Origin: CAZMSD01 sp964568855
Lineage (GTDB): Bacteria > CAIWAD01
Direction of reading: 5' to 3'
Length of the DNA stretch: 64,000 bases
Assembly: GCA_964568855.1 (NCBI GenBank)
Contig: CAZMSD010000019.1
Location: forward strand, 5,897 to 69,896
The notes below the pieces were generated by a model. That model made no database searches, was not told where the DNA came from, and saw nothing but the letters and a program-made list of their open reading frames with translations. Shown here piece after piece: positions 52,148-60,907 of the stretch; the stretch's first letter is position 1, and every line of letters begins with the position of its first letter. A program made the translations under genes and the position numbers.

Positions 52148-53521
52148 GTGGTGACCTGGCTGCGCGCCAAGGGACAGGAACTCGTGGCCCGCAAGGTCCT
52201 CCTGACCATGGCCAGCCTGCTGTTCTACGCCGCCTGGCGCTGGCCCTATGTCTCCCTGCTCCTGATCAGCACGGTGCTGGACTACAACTGCGCCCGGGCG
52301 ATCCACTCCGCCCGCACACCCAGGCGCAAGCGCCTGTTCCTGCTCATCTCGATGGTCGGGAACCTGGGCTTGCTCAGCACTTTCAAGTACACCAACTTTC
52401 TGCTGATGAGCCTGGAAAAGGCCCTCGGCGTCACAGGCCTGCAAGTCGAGCTGGGACCCCTGCCCCTGATCCTGCCTCTGGGAATCAGCTTCTACACCTT
52501 CCAGACGATGAGCTATACCATCGACGTGTACCGCGGAAAACTGGAGCCGCGGAAGACCCTGCTCGACGTGGCGCTGTTCGTCTCCTTCTTCCCTCAGCTC
52601 GTTGCGGGACCGATCCTGCGGGCCAGCCGCTTCCTGCCCCAGCTGGAAGACCTGAAGCAATGGGATCCACAGCGGGCGAAGGCCGGCATTATGCTGATGA
52701 TCTGGGGCATGAGCAAGAAGCTGATGGTCGCGGATGCACTGGCACCGATCGTCGAACAGGCCTACGCCCAGCCGGGCCTGTTCAGCGGCTGGGGCCTGGT
52801 CGTGGCGACCTACGGCTTCGCCTTCCAGGTCTACTGCGACTTCTCTGGCTACAGCGATCTGGCGATCGGGGCCGCCCAGGTACTGGGCTTCGATATCCCG
52901 AAGAACTTCAGGCGACCGTTTTTCGCCGCGAACATGTCCACTTTCTGGGCACGCTGGCACATCTCGCTGTCCACCTGGCTCCGTGACTACCTCTACATCC
53001 CGCTGGGGGGAAGCCGCCGCGGGCGCTCGCGGACCCTGTGGAACCTGATGATCACCATGACCCTGGGTGGTCTCTGGCACGGGGCCAACTGGAACTGCGT
53101 ACTCTGGGGCTTCGTCACCGGCGCCATTCTCGTGGGTCATCGCGTCTTCCTGTGGATGATCGGCAAGGAGAAGCCCTCTGACACCGCCCGCCCGGTTCTC
53201 AGGGTGGTGCTCACGGTAATCCAGTTCCACGTGTTCTGCTTCACGATGGTGTTCTTCCGATCGCAGAGCCTGGGCGACATCTTTCTGGTGCTGGGCAGGA
53301 TTTTCACGGGCGCCGAGGGCCTGATGGTGCCCACCCTGTTTCCGCTGGTGCTGATGCCCACGCTGCTGGTGCTTGAGCTCATCCAGTCGCGGCTGAGCGT
53401 CTCCACGCTGCTGCTGCGGTCCCCGCGGTTCAGCCGTATCACGATCTACGCCTCCTGTGCGCTGATGCTGGGGCTGATTCTATCGAACGTCCCGGTCGAC
53501 TTCATCTATTTCGTCTTTTGA
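52148..53521 (+). CDS. Second MBOAT-family acyltransferase (5' end probably frameshifted)
   Basis: The 457-residue frame starts at GTG 52148. It includes TFKYTNFLLMSLEKAL, ISFYTFQTMSYTIDVYRGKLEP, SFFPQLVAGPILRASRF, WGMSKKLMVADALAPI, YCDFSGYSDLAIGAAQ, HISLSTWLRDYLYIPLGGSRRGR and the catalytic His in LWHGANWNCVLWG, so the core is intact. The normal MBOAT first helix is missing from this frame, but GTG 51969 in another frame gives VLFHSIDFLLLFAVVTTQYF, which closely resembles the first helix of the gene at 49289; that frame stops at 52074. A one- or two-base change between about 52028 and 52075 would join them. It probably O-acetylates the polysaccharide or a sugar residue. Confidence 0.85.
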   Translation: MVTWLRAKGQELVARKVLLTMASLLFYAAWRWPYVSLLLISTVLDYNCARAIHSARTPRRKRLFLLISMVGNLGLLSTFKYTNFLLMSLEKALGVTGLQVELGPLPLILPLGISFYTFQTMSYTIDVYRGKLEPRKTLLDVALFVSFFPQLVAGPILRASRFLPQLEDLKQWDPQRAKAGIMLMIWGMSKKLMVADALAPIVEQAYAQPGLFSGWGLVVATYGFAFQVYCDFSGYSDLAIGAAQVLGFDIPKNFRRPFFAANMSTFWARWHISLSTWLRDYLYIPLGGSRRGRSRTLWNLMITMTLGGLWHGANWNCVLWGFVTGAILVGHRVFLWMIGKEKPSDTARPVLRVVLTVIQFHVFCFTMVFFRSQSLGDIFLVLGRIFTGAEGLMVPTLFPLVLMPTLLVLELIQSRLSVSTLLLRSPRFSRITIYASCALMLGLILSNVPVDFIYFVF

Positions 53522-53525
53522 TCCG

Positions 53526-54662
53526 GTGCCGAGCATGAACGTGTCACAACCCAACTCTACAGGAAAGATCCTGCGGGTATTCATCGGCGACCTGCTGCTG
53601 GTCGGCGCGTTGCTGGTCATAGTGGAAGTCCTGCTGCGGCTGTTCGCTCCGCAGCAGGTCCATCACCTGCTGCAGCACGTCTATGAACCCTGGGAGCACG
53701 GATACCGGTTCAAGGCCGGATCATCGGTCATCTGCAACAACGGCTACGGCGACCACCGCTTCGCGGTCAACAGCTGGCACGCGCGCGACAGGGATTTCGG
53801 CCCCAAAGCGCCCGGTGAACTGCGCCTGCTCTCGGTGGGCAACAGTTACAACGAGAACCAGGCCCTGGAACTCGATGACATCTGGACGAAAGTCCTGGAA
53901 TCCAACCTCAGCGCTTCACATCCCGGTCGACGCTTCTCCGTGGTCAACGCGGGACAGGCGGGATGGGGACTGCGGTATTATTATCACTACCTCGAGGAGC
54001 AGCTGCCGAACATCGATCCGGACATCGTGATCATCGTTTTCGGCAACACGCACGATCTCAAGAACTGGCGGACTCATCCGCGACCCAAGCCCATGGCGAT
54101 CTGGAACGGTCTGCCGATCCGCAGGAATTCCTCGGCGCTGGACTGGATCACGCGATACGCCTGGTACGCCAACGAGCTGATGGAGGGCTGGTCGCACGCC
54201 TACGTGGCCTTCCGCAAGTGGACCTACTACCCGGGGATCTGGCTCGGCGTCACCAGGGTCTCGCGCATCCACCCGGTTTTCAAGAGCGAAGCCTACGGCG
54301 AGAAACTGGTTCAGCCCACGGTGGATCTGGTCCAGAGCATCGACGAGCTCTGCTCGAGACACGGCGCGCAGCTGATCATGCTGAGTATTCCGCGGGAGGA
54401 GGAAGTCGTGCCGGAGGAGGGTCGGCTGCGAATCGAGCTCGAGCGTCCGGACGTTTCGTCAATCGATTTCGGCCGGGCCCGCCGGCTGGTGAGGCGTGTG
54501 GCCGAGGGCGCGGGGGTCCTGTGTTACGATCCCGGGCCCGATCTGGCAGCCGCGGAAGAGGAGACCTACTTTAACGAATTCAAGCACTGGAACGTGCTCG
54601 GCAACAGGATCACCGCCCGGGGACTGCAGCGCTTCATCGAGGACCGGGGGCTGCTGCACTGA
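53526..54662 (+). CDS. Second SGNH/AlgJ-X-like exported protein
   Basis: The 378-residue protein has an N-terminal anchor helix (VFIGDLLLVGALLVIVEVLL). SGNH blocks are LLSVGNSYNENQALELDD (Ser, with Asn next to it), VVNAGQAGWG (Gly), IIVFGNTHDL (Asn) and FKHWNVLGNRI (His). The GTG at 53526 and the ATG at 53535 are both possible starts. It follows the second MBOAT gene by 4 nt and should supply the acyl-transfer or acceptor activity that goes with it. A separate 76-nt convergent gap (54663-54738) separates it from the amidotransferase gene. Confidence 0.75.
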   Translation: MPSMNVSQPNSTGKILRVFIGDLLLVGALLVIVEVLLRLFAPQQVHHLLQHVYEPWEHGYRFKAGSSVICNNGYGDHRFAVNSWHARDRDFGPKAPGELRLLSVGNSYNENQALELDDIWTKVLESNLSASHPGRRFSVVNAGQAGWGLRYYYHYLEEQLPNIDPDIVIIVFGNTHDLKNWRTHPRPKPMAIWNGLPIRRNSSALDWITRYAWYANELMEGWSHAYVAFRKWTYYPGIWLGVTRVSRIHPVFKSEAYGEKLVQPTVDLVQSIDELCSRHGAQLIMLSIPREEEVVPEEGRLRIELERPDVSSIDFGRARRLVRRVAEGAGVLCYDPGPDLAAAEEETYFNEFKHWNVLGNRITARGLQRFIEDRGLLH

Positions 54663-54738
54663 GCGTCGGGCTTCTTCGATCGATCCGCGCCGACGATGAA
54701 GCACGTGTGACAAGTCTGCGGGGCGCAGCTCCCGGTTT

Positions 54739-55800
54739 CTAGCGGCGGGAGCCTGCCGCGTCCAGGGCCTCAGACAGCGCCGCGGGACTGATATCCAGCT
54801 CACCCAGGAACCGGTCGAGGAACTCCGCCGGTATCCGGTCGTCGTGCTCCAGTCGAACGAGTGCGGCTTCCCTGCCGATCTTGCCCTCGCGGATCATGTT
54901 GCCCAGCAGCTCGTGATTCTTGGTGAAGCCCAGGGTATGCTTGTAGAGATGCTGCTTCAGCAGGTGGATGTCGCAATCCGCCCTCCAGGATGTGGCGCAG
55001 TACGAGGGGGATTCCCAACCCAGCTCCCCGCGAATCGTGTTCAGGATCAGGTCCTCGTCCCATTCCACGTAGCGGAAAAGTTGAAGGTACTTGTAACACT
55101 TCTTGCGCAGGTGGAAGCGGTACAGGTATTCCCTGTACAGCGACTTGAAGCAGCCCGGGCTGAGGTAGAACGGGTTGACCGCAATCCTCAGCAGGGCGCC
55201 GAGAAGCATCGAAAGACCCGCATACCGCCCGAGCAAGCCGCGATTCGAGATCCTCATCGCCGCCTCGGCGAAGGATGTCTCCGGTTCGCCGCCGCCGGAG
55301 ATCACCAGCCGGATCCCGTGCTGCTCCGCGACCTTGCCCAGGTTCCGCTTGAATCCCGTCTGGCAGCCTGAGCACAGCAGGGGGATCATCGCCGCGGAAG
55401 GCCTGCGCATCCAGGCCGCCAGTATGTGGGGCGTGGCTTTGCGCATGGAGTCGTCCTCCACGAGGATGTGGTCGACCTCCAGCTTCTCGACGGCCTGTTC
55501 GATGTTCATCCGCGTCCGTTCAGGCAGGTAGCCGTTGGCAAAGGTAAAGACAAGGGGAGTCAGTCCCAGCTCCTTCACCGAATAGTGAAGAGCGAAGGTG
55601 CTGTCGCGGCCGCCGCTGAGGGCGACGATGCAGTCGTACTTCCCCCGGTTCAGCAGGGGCTGGATGACCTCGTCCAACCGGTCGCGGCCCCGGACCTCGG
55701 GCTGCCGGTGCGTCCTGCACAGGGTGCAGATCCCGCTCTTGTCGAAGGCGATGCCGGGGTAGGTGTCCGGCAGTACGCAGCGGTTGCACGTTGTTTCCAT
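54739..55800 (-). CDS. N-acetyl sugar amidotransferase (WbpG/PseA-type, PP-loop ATPase)
   Basis: The product from the ATG at 55800 (AGGA 6 nt upstream) is 353 residues: METTCNRCVLPDTYPGIAFD, with CNRC and CTLC cysteines, then the PP-loop CIVALSGGRDSTFALHYSVK. Conserved ends include GGGEPETSF, a CSGCQTGF cysteine pair, and the C-terminal helices. WbpG/PseA-type enzymes convert an acetamido to an amidino group, using ammonia from a HisH/HisF-like glutaminase. No such partner gene is seen in the window. The gene is in the minus direction, convergent with the SGNH gene. The six extra residues at a 55818 start are unlikely. Confidence 0.85.
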   Translation of the reverse strand: METTCNRCVLPDTYPGIAFDKSGICTLCRTHRQPEVRGRDRLDEVIQPLLNRGKYDCIVALSGGRDSTFALHYSVKELGLTPLVFTFANGYLPERTRMNIEQAVEKLEVDHILVEDDSMRKATPHILAAWMRRPSAAMIPLLCSGCQTGFKRNLGKVAEQHGIRLVISGGGEPETSFAEAAMRISNRGLLGRYAGLSMLLGALLRIAVNPFYLSPGCFKSLYREYLYRFHLRKKCYKYLQLFRYVEWDEDLILNTIRGELGWESPSYCATSWRADCDIHLLKQHLYKHTLGFTKNHELLGNMIREGKIGREAALVRLEHDDRIPAEFLDRFLGELDISPAALSEALDAAGSRR

Positions 55801-55925
55801 GATCTTCCTTAAGGGCAATATGCCGTGCGGCCATAGTGGCGCAGCATACCGGGCGGCGCGAACAGGCCACGCATAGTGCGTTCCCCAGCTATACGCGCGG
55901 CGCTTGTCTCATGCGCTGAGTCTTA

Positions 55926-56616
55926 CTAACCGCGGTTGGAATAGTCCCCAGGATTCGCATGGGGAAAGGGGACGTCAGGGATCGGCACATCTAGAAACGA
56001 ACAGAGCTCATCCCATCCGTGACCATCTTCCCAACAGACGACCAGAAGATCGGATTCGCGACCACTGAAATACTCACGGACAGTCTGATTGTGATCTTCG
56101 TACAGCCGAATCTGTTCTGCAATAAAGGCTGGATCGGGCTCACCCTGACAGACGCCACGTCTTCGATTGTGAAACCAATCACTGACGGCTTGGGTCTCGG
56201 CGTCTTTCCTGACCGTGAGGATGAACCTGGTGCCTGGGAAGGCCTGATCCAGATAGCGGTACAGCATGTACCACGGTGTATCCTCGAAGGCCACGTTCCT
56301 GCGGGCAACCGCCAGTATATCTTTCAGGACCTCCTCATGCAGCAAAGGTGCTTTTATATCATAATCGAATTTCTCGTTGATGGGATTTATTTCGCGACCG
56401 GCGCGAACCAACTCCTTCAGTTTGGGATTGTATCCCGCAACAGGCTCTACACCAAGGATTTTGAAACAAATACCTAAACGTTGACGTGCCCGTCTTGCTC
56501 ATCCCTAAGCCAACGACTTTCCTTTGCGCTTCTATATGTGCCCTGCTCGGGCGAGTAGCTTTCTCGCGGATCACACGAACGCCTTTCTTGGCAACATCTA
56601 GAATACGGGAAGCCAT
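55926..56616 (-). pseudogene. Sulfotransferase, interrupted by a one-base insertion near 56477
   Basis: The N-terminal part, from the ATG at 56616, gives AQRKVVGLGMSKTGTST, the 5'-phosphosulfate-binding loop. It then runs into a wrong frame (FRYLFQNPWC...). The other frame reads LGICFKILGVEPVAGYNPKL and then KELVRAGREINPINEK and FEDTPWYMLYRYLDQAFPGT, RFILTVRKDAETQAVSDW, typical of the sulfotransferase family resembling PF17784. The break is explained by one extra T in a TTT run (plus-strand AAA, 56476-56478). It is therefore a pseudogene or a sequencing error. Its GC content is visibly lower than the neighbours, suggesting acquisition. It fits the sulfate-activation genes downstream. Confidence 0.75.
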
Positions 56617-56764
56617 TTCACTAATCTCCTATTGATCCTAATGTCCGAATCCGTATACGGAAGTGAGTCGAGAGTTCAATTGAAATCGAGTGGCCTCGCG
56701 TTTATTCCCAATTGTATGAAACACATACCTTTGGGGTGAACAGAAACAAGGAAGGTGGCCACTC

Positions 56765-56887
56765 CTAAGCAATGTGCAACCCGGCAGCGACAAGTGCAAG
56801 AAGAGAGAAAGCCGACGCTTTCCGCAGGATCTCGTTGGCCCGACGCAGTTCCCGGTTCTCGCGTACCTCGATGATTCGTTTGTCCAT
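56765..56887 (-). mobile_element. IS3-family transposase OrfA remnant
   Basis: A 40-codon frame reads MDKRIIEVRENRELRRANEI followed by LRKASAF, the typical C-terminal leucine-zipper end of IS3 OrfA, then diverges (FSLLALVAAGLHIA, stop), where the family normally has a short A-E-L-D-R-type tail. No DDE domain, terminal inverted repeat or target duplication is visible, so it is a scar. It lies in a low-GC gap between the sulfotransferase and the sat-cysC gene. The rest of the gap 56617-57309 holds two copies of the GTGATAC word and no gene I can support. Confidence 0.6.
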
Positions 56888-57050
56888 GACTCCAGTTTCT
56901 ATAAGGGTTCTCGCATAGAATGGGCGATTCGTGTAAGCCGATCGTTAGACAATGTAGCTTTGCCAATCGCTCAACCTTATCGGGAAATCCTATAACAATC
57001 TGGAGTCTCCGGCAAACCCGGGGCGATTCGCCTGAGTTTACGAGGTTTGA

Positions 57051-57248
57051 GTATCACATCACACAATGCTAGCAGGCCAGAGAGGTTCCAATCGAACATC
57101 GCAGTCGATGCGCGAGTTGATCAGATCTTCCTTAACAGGCCCTCTTGCACCGTGCTTCTTGAGCCTTTGTTCAGCTATATTGGCCTTCGCGATCCGATCG
57201 CCGTGGCTGAGCCTCCTCGGGCCGCCGCGCGGGAGTACGAAGTATCAC
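57051..57248. repeat. Two copies of the GTGATAC word upstream of the sulfate-activation operon
   Basis: GTATCAC occurs at 57051-57057 and 57242-57248 in the intergenic region before the sat-cysC start. They are in the same orientation, 191 nt apart. No palindrome or -35/-10 pair explains them. See findings for the genome-wide-type pattern. Confidence 0.4.
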
Positions 57249-57309
57249 GCAGCCGAGGGCCCGACGTCAGGGCCGCGAAGCTCACGTCAATACAACAAGG
57301 AGAGTATAA

Positions 57310-59043
57310 ATGCCTGATCATCTGATCGAACCCTACGGTGGAACCCTGGTGAACCTGCTCGTCGACGAGAAGCAAGCGGAGGACTTGAAGAGCGCCTCCA
57401 AAGACTGGCCGTCATGGGACCTCACCGGGCGCCAGATCTGCGACCTGGAGTTACTGCTGAACGGCGGTTTCTCTCCCCTGGGAGGATTCATGCACCGCGC
57501 GGACTACGAGTCGGTCTGCGCGAACATGCGACTGGAAAACGGGCTACTCTGGCCGATACCGATTACTTTGGATGTGTCACAGGAATTCGCCGGCGGGCTC
57601 ACCGTCGGCGGTCGGGTGGCTCTGCGGGATGCCGAGGGGGTCATGCTCGCCGTCCTCCACGTGGAGGAAATCTGGGAGCCGGACCGCGGTCGGGAGGCTG
57701 AGCAGGTTTACGGTTCTTCGAATCCGGAACACCCGGCCGTGGACTACCTGTTGAAACAGAGTCATCCGGTGTACGTCGGGGGACGCCTGGAGGGCATCCA
57801 GCTGCCGAACCACTACGATTTCAAACAGGATCGTCTGACACCGGCCGAATTGCGCGCGCGATTCTCCCGGCTCGGCTGGCGGAAGGTCATCGCATTTCAG
57901 ACCCGCAATCCCATGCACCGTGCGCACCAGGAACTCACGCTGCGGGCCGCCAAGGAAGTGGAAGCCAACCTGCTGATCCACCCCGTGGTGGGCATGACCA
58001 AGCCCGGCGATGTGGACCACTACACCCGCGTGAAGTGTTGCAAGGCGATCATGCCCAGCTATCCTTCAGAGACGGCCACGATCTCCCTGTTGCCGCTGGC
58101 GATGCGCATGGGCGGCCCGCGAGAGGCTTTGTGGCACGCGATAATCCGCAGGAACCACGGCTGCACTCACTTGATAGTCGGGCGCGACCACGCCGGGCCG
58201 GGCAGCGATTCCACCGGAACGCCCTTCTATGGACCCTACGACGCCCAGGAATTGATGCAGGAACACGCCGATGAATTGGGCGTGACCATGGTGCCTTTCA
58301 AAATGCTGGTGTACGTGGAAGAGCTGGACAGCTACCACCCCATCGACGAGGTGCCCGAAGGCAAGCGGGCCCTGAGCATTTCGGGTACCGAACTGCGCCA
58401 GCGACTGACGGAGGGACGGTCGATCCCCGAATGGTTCACCTTCCCCGAGGTAGTCAGGATCCTGCAGCACAGTCATCCGCCACGTTACCGACAAGGATTC
58501 ACCGTTTTCTTTACGGGTCTGTCCGGCTCGGGAAAGTCCACAGTGGCCAACGTGCTGCTGACCAAGTTCCTCGAGCGGGGCGGCAGGCCGGTCACCTTGC
58601 TGGACGGCGATCTGGTACGCAAGAATCTATCCTCGGAACTCGGTTTTTCGAAAGAACACCGCGACATCAACATCCGTCGCATCGGTTGGGTCGCCTCTGA
58701 GATCACCAAGAACAGCGGTATCGCAATCTGTGCCCCCATCGCGCCCTACGCCAACATCCGCAAAGAGAACCGGGAATTGATCTCATCGGTCGGCGGATAC
58801 ATCCTGGTGCATATTTCCACTCCCCTGGAAATCTGCGAGCAGCGCGATCGCAAGGGACTCTATGCCAAGGCGAAGGCAGGGATCATCAAGGAATTCACCG
58901 GCGTATCCGATCCCTACGAGGAGCCGACGGACGCCGATCTGACCATCGACACCACGGACATCACTCCGGAGGAGGCGGCGCAGGAGATCCTGCTGCATCT
59001 TGAGCATCAAGGCTATATCAGCACCGAAAGAGATGAGGTCTAG
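57310..59043 (+). CDS. Bifunctional sulfate adenylyltransferase / adenylylsulfate kinase
   Basis: The 577-residue protein joins an ATP sulfurylase (Sat type) to an APS kinase (CysC). Sulfurylase motifs are QTRNPMHRAHQEL (about residue 197), VGRDHAGPGSD and ISGTELRQRL. The kinase starts near residue 400 with TVFFTGLSGSGKSTVANV, then LDGDLVRKNLSSELGFSKEH, RRIGWVASEI and the lid IKEFTGVSDPYEEP. Together they make PAPS from sulfate and two ATP, the donor for sulfotransferases. AAGGAG lies 9 nt upstream. It is the first gene of a plus-strand operon with a permease and a PAP nucleotidase, next to a broken sulfotransferase. It is intact. Confidence 0.95.
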   Translation: MPDHLIEPYGGTLVNLLVDEKQAEDLKSASKDWPSWDLTGRQICDLELLLNGGFSPLGGFMHRADYESVCANMRLENGLLWPIPITLDVSQEFAGGLTVGGRVALRDAEGVMLAVLHVEEIWEPDRGREAEQVYGSSNPEHPAVDYLLKQSHPVYVGGRLEGIQLPNHYDFKQDRLTPAELRARFSRLGWRKVIAFQTRNPMHRAHQELTLRAAKEVEANLLIHPVVGMTKPGDVDHYTRVKCCKAIMPSYPSETATISLLPLAMRMGGPREALWHAIIRRNHGCTHLIVGRDHAGPGSDSTGTPFYGPYDAQELMQEHADELGVTMVPFKMLVYVEELDSYHPIDEVPEGKRALSISGTELRQRLTEGRSIPEWFTFPEVVRILQHSHPPRYRQGFTVFFTGLSGSGKSTVANVLLTKFLERGGRPVTLLDGDLVRKNLSSELGFSKEHRDINIRRIGWVASEITKNSGIAICAPIAPYANIRKENRELISSVGGYILVHISTPLEICEQRDRKGLYAKAKAGIIKEFTGVSDPYEEPTDADLTIDTTDITPEEAAQEILLHLEHQGYISTERDEV

Positions 59044-59072
59044 GACTTCAGCACCGGAACAACAGACATCGG

Positions 59073-59103
59073 ATTCCCCGGGTTCAGCGTGGATCCGGGG
59101 AAT
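59073..59103 (+). terminator. Stem-loop between sat-cysC and the permease gene
   Basis: ATTCCCCGG (59073-59081) and CCGGGGAAT (59095-59103) form a perfect 9-bp stem with a 13-nt loop, extendable by a G-C pair. It has no U-run, so partial termination or mRNA stabilisation between the two genes is likely. Confidence 0.5.
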
Positions 59104-59123
59104 CTACCGCGAGAGCGGCGCGA

Positions 59124-60887
59124 ATGACCATTGAAGGCTGGATCGTCCTGGCAGTGCTTCTCGGTGCTCTGGTGGTGATGGGGCTGGACTGGATCGGACC
59201 CCAATTGGCCATGGGTCTCTGCCTGGGCATCTTCATTCTTTCCGGAATCCTAGAGCCCGGCCAGGCACTGGCCGGCTTCGCCAACCCGGCGGTGGCCACG
59301 GTGGCTCTTCTGCTGATCATGGGGTTGACCCTCGAGCGTTCCCATTGGATAAAGTGGATGGCCGGTATTCTGTTCGGCAAACGCGGCGGCCGCCTCAGCC
59401 TGCTGCGTGGATTGCCGACGGTTGCCGCTATTTCCGCGTTTCTTGCGAACACACCGGTGGTTGCCGCCCTGATCCCTTCGATCAAGAACTGGGCGCGCAG
59501 CACCGACGAATCGCCCAGTCGCTTCCTGCTGCCGATCGCGATCGCCAGTACGTTGGGGGGCACGTGCACGCTGATCGGAACCACCCCCAACCTGGTGGTG
59601 GACGGCCTGCTCAGAACGGCCGGGGACCCTGGACTAAGCATCTTCGAAATGGCGCGCATGGGAGTGCCGCTGGCCCTGATCAGTATCGTCTATCTATCGT
59701 TCGCGGGATACGCGATGCTGCCGATACGGAAGGACCCGGTAGACCAGCTCGAGCGGAATCCGCGGCAATTCGTATCCCGGTTGACGGTGGTGAGCGGCTC
59801 CTCCCTGGCCGACCGCCCCGTGGAGGATCTCCGACATCTGCAGAACCTGTTTCTCGCCGGAATCGAGCGGGATGATCGGTTGATCTCGGCGGTATCTCCC
59901 GAGGTCGTCATTCTCACGGGCGACGTGCTCATCTTCGTGGGACTGATCGATTGTATTACGGAATTGACTACGCGCTACGGCCTGGCTGCGGCGGAGATGG
60001 AGGACCACCACCACCGCATTTTCTCTTCCGGCAAGGCGAAACTGGTCGAGGCGGTCGTCTCACAGGTCTCGCCGCTGGTGGGACGCACCATTCGCGATTC
60101 GGGGTTCCGCGGGCACTATAATGCCGTGGTCATTGCGGTTCATCGTCACGGAGAACAGGTTACGGCCAAGATCGGCGATATCGTCCCTCACCCCGGCGAT
60201 ACGCTGCTTTTGCTGACAAGTTCGAGATTCATCGAAAACTGGCAGTACTCACCGGATTTCTATTTCGTATCCCCGATCACGGATCTGCAACCCGAGATCC
60301 ATCGCTGGGATTGGATCGAACCCATCGTTCTGGGCTGCGTGGTGATCACCGCGGCGACGGGCTTGCTGTCGCTGCTCGAGTCGCTGATGGCCGGCGTGAT
60401 CGTGCTGGTCGGTCTTGGACGATTGCGAACTTCCGACATCTGGAAGAACCTGAGTTGGCCCACCTTGTTCATCATCGCCACTTCGATCGGCATCGGAAAT
60501 GCAATGACCGAAGCCGGGATCGCAAACGCGATCGGCGTGATGCTGAACTCGCTGCCGGGTACCATCTCGCCTGTCATGGTGGTGGGGATCATCCTGCTGA
60601 TGACCGCCCTGCTGACGGAAGTAATCCATAACGTCGCCGCCGCCGCCCTGATGTTTCCCCTCGCCTGGGTCACCACTCAGACTCTGGGCATGGATCCGCA
60701 CATGGTGGCCGTCACGGTGGCTTTCGGAGCTTCCGCCTGCTTCGCCTCCCCCATCGGCTATCATACAAATGCAATGGTGGCCGGAGCCGCCGGCTACACC
60801 TTCCGAGATTTTCTGCGCGTGGGCATTCCGTTGAAGCTGATCTACCTTATAACCGGCACGCTCGGTATCTACTGGGCCTGGAGCTGA
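59124..60887 (+). CDS. SLC13-type sulfate/anion permease with TrkA-C (RCK) domains
   Basis: The 587-residue protein has about 11 membrane spans and two SLC13/CitM signatures: ANTPVVAALIPSIKNWARS and the corresponding GGTCTLIGTTPNLVVDGLL, and late NVAAAALMFPLAW with ASACFASPIGYHTNAMV. A central cytoplasmic region has two TrkA-C-like units (VVSGSSLADRPVEDLRH; VVSQVSPLVGRTIRDSG), as in SAC1-like sulfate transporters. It should import sulfate for the adjacent sulfurylase. The start is 80 nt after sat-cysC, separated by a strong hairpin. Other anions are possible, but the neighbours support sulfate. Confidence 0.88.
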   Translation: MTIEGWIVLAVLLGALVVMGLDWIGPQLAMGLCLGIFILSGILEPGQALAGFANPAVATVALLLIMGLTLERSHWIKWMAGILFGKRGGRLSLLRGLPTVAAISAFLANTPVVAALIPSIKNWARSTDESPSRFLLPIAIASTLGGTCTLIGTTPNLVVDGLLRTAGDPGLSIFEMARMGVPLALISIVYLSFAGYAMLPIRKDPVDQLERNPRQFVSRLTVVSGSSLADRPVEDLRHLQNLFLAGIERDDRLISAVSPEVVILTGDVLIFVGLIDCITELTTRYGLAAAEMEDHHHRIFSSGKAKLVEAVVSQVSPLVGRTIRDSGFRGHYNAVVIAVHRHGEQVTAKIGDIVPHPGDTLLLLTSSRFIENWQYSPDFYFVSPITDLQPEIHRWDWIEPIVLGCVVITAATGLLSLLESLMAGVIVLVGLGRLRTSDIWKNLSWPTLFIIATSIGIGNAMTEAGIANAIGVMLNSLPGTISPVMVVGIILLMTALLTEVIHNVAAAALMFPLAWVTTQTLGMDPHMVAVTVAFGASACFASPIGYHTNAMVAGAAGYTFRDFLRVGIPLKLIYLITGTLGIYWAWS

Positions 60888-60907
60888 AACAAGCCGAGGA
60901 GACAGAC

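Noticed and set aside
56676..56966. 96-residue minus-strand frame
   Set aside because: The IS3-like frame in the same DNA is recognisable; this one has no family pattern.
57047..57325. Short plus-strand frames upstream of sat-cysC
   Set aside because: No ribosome site, no family pattern, and they run into the sat-cysC start.
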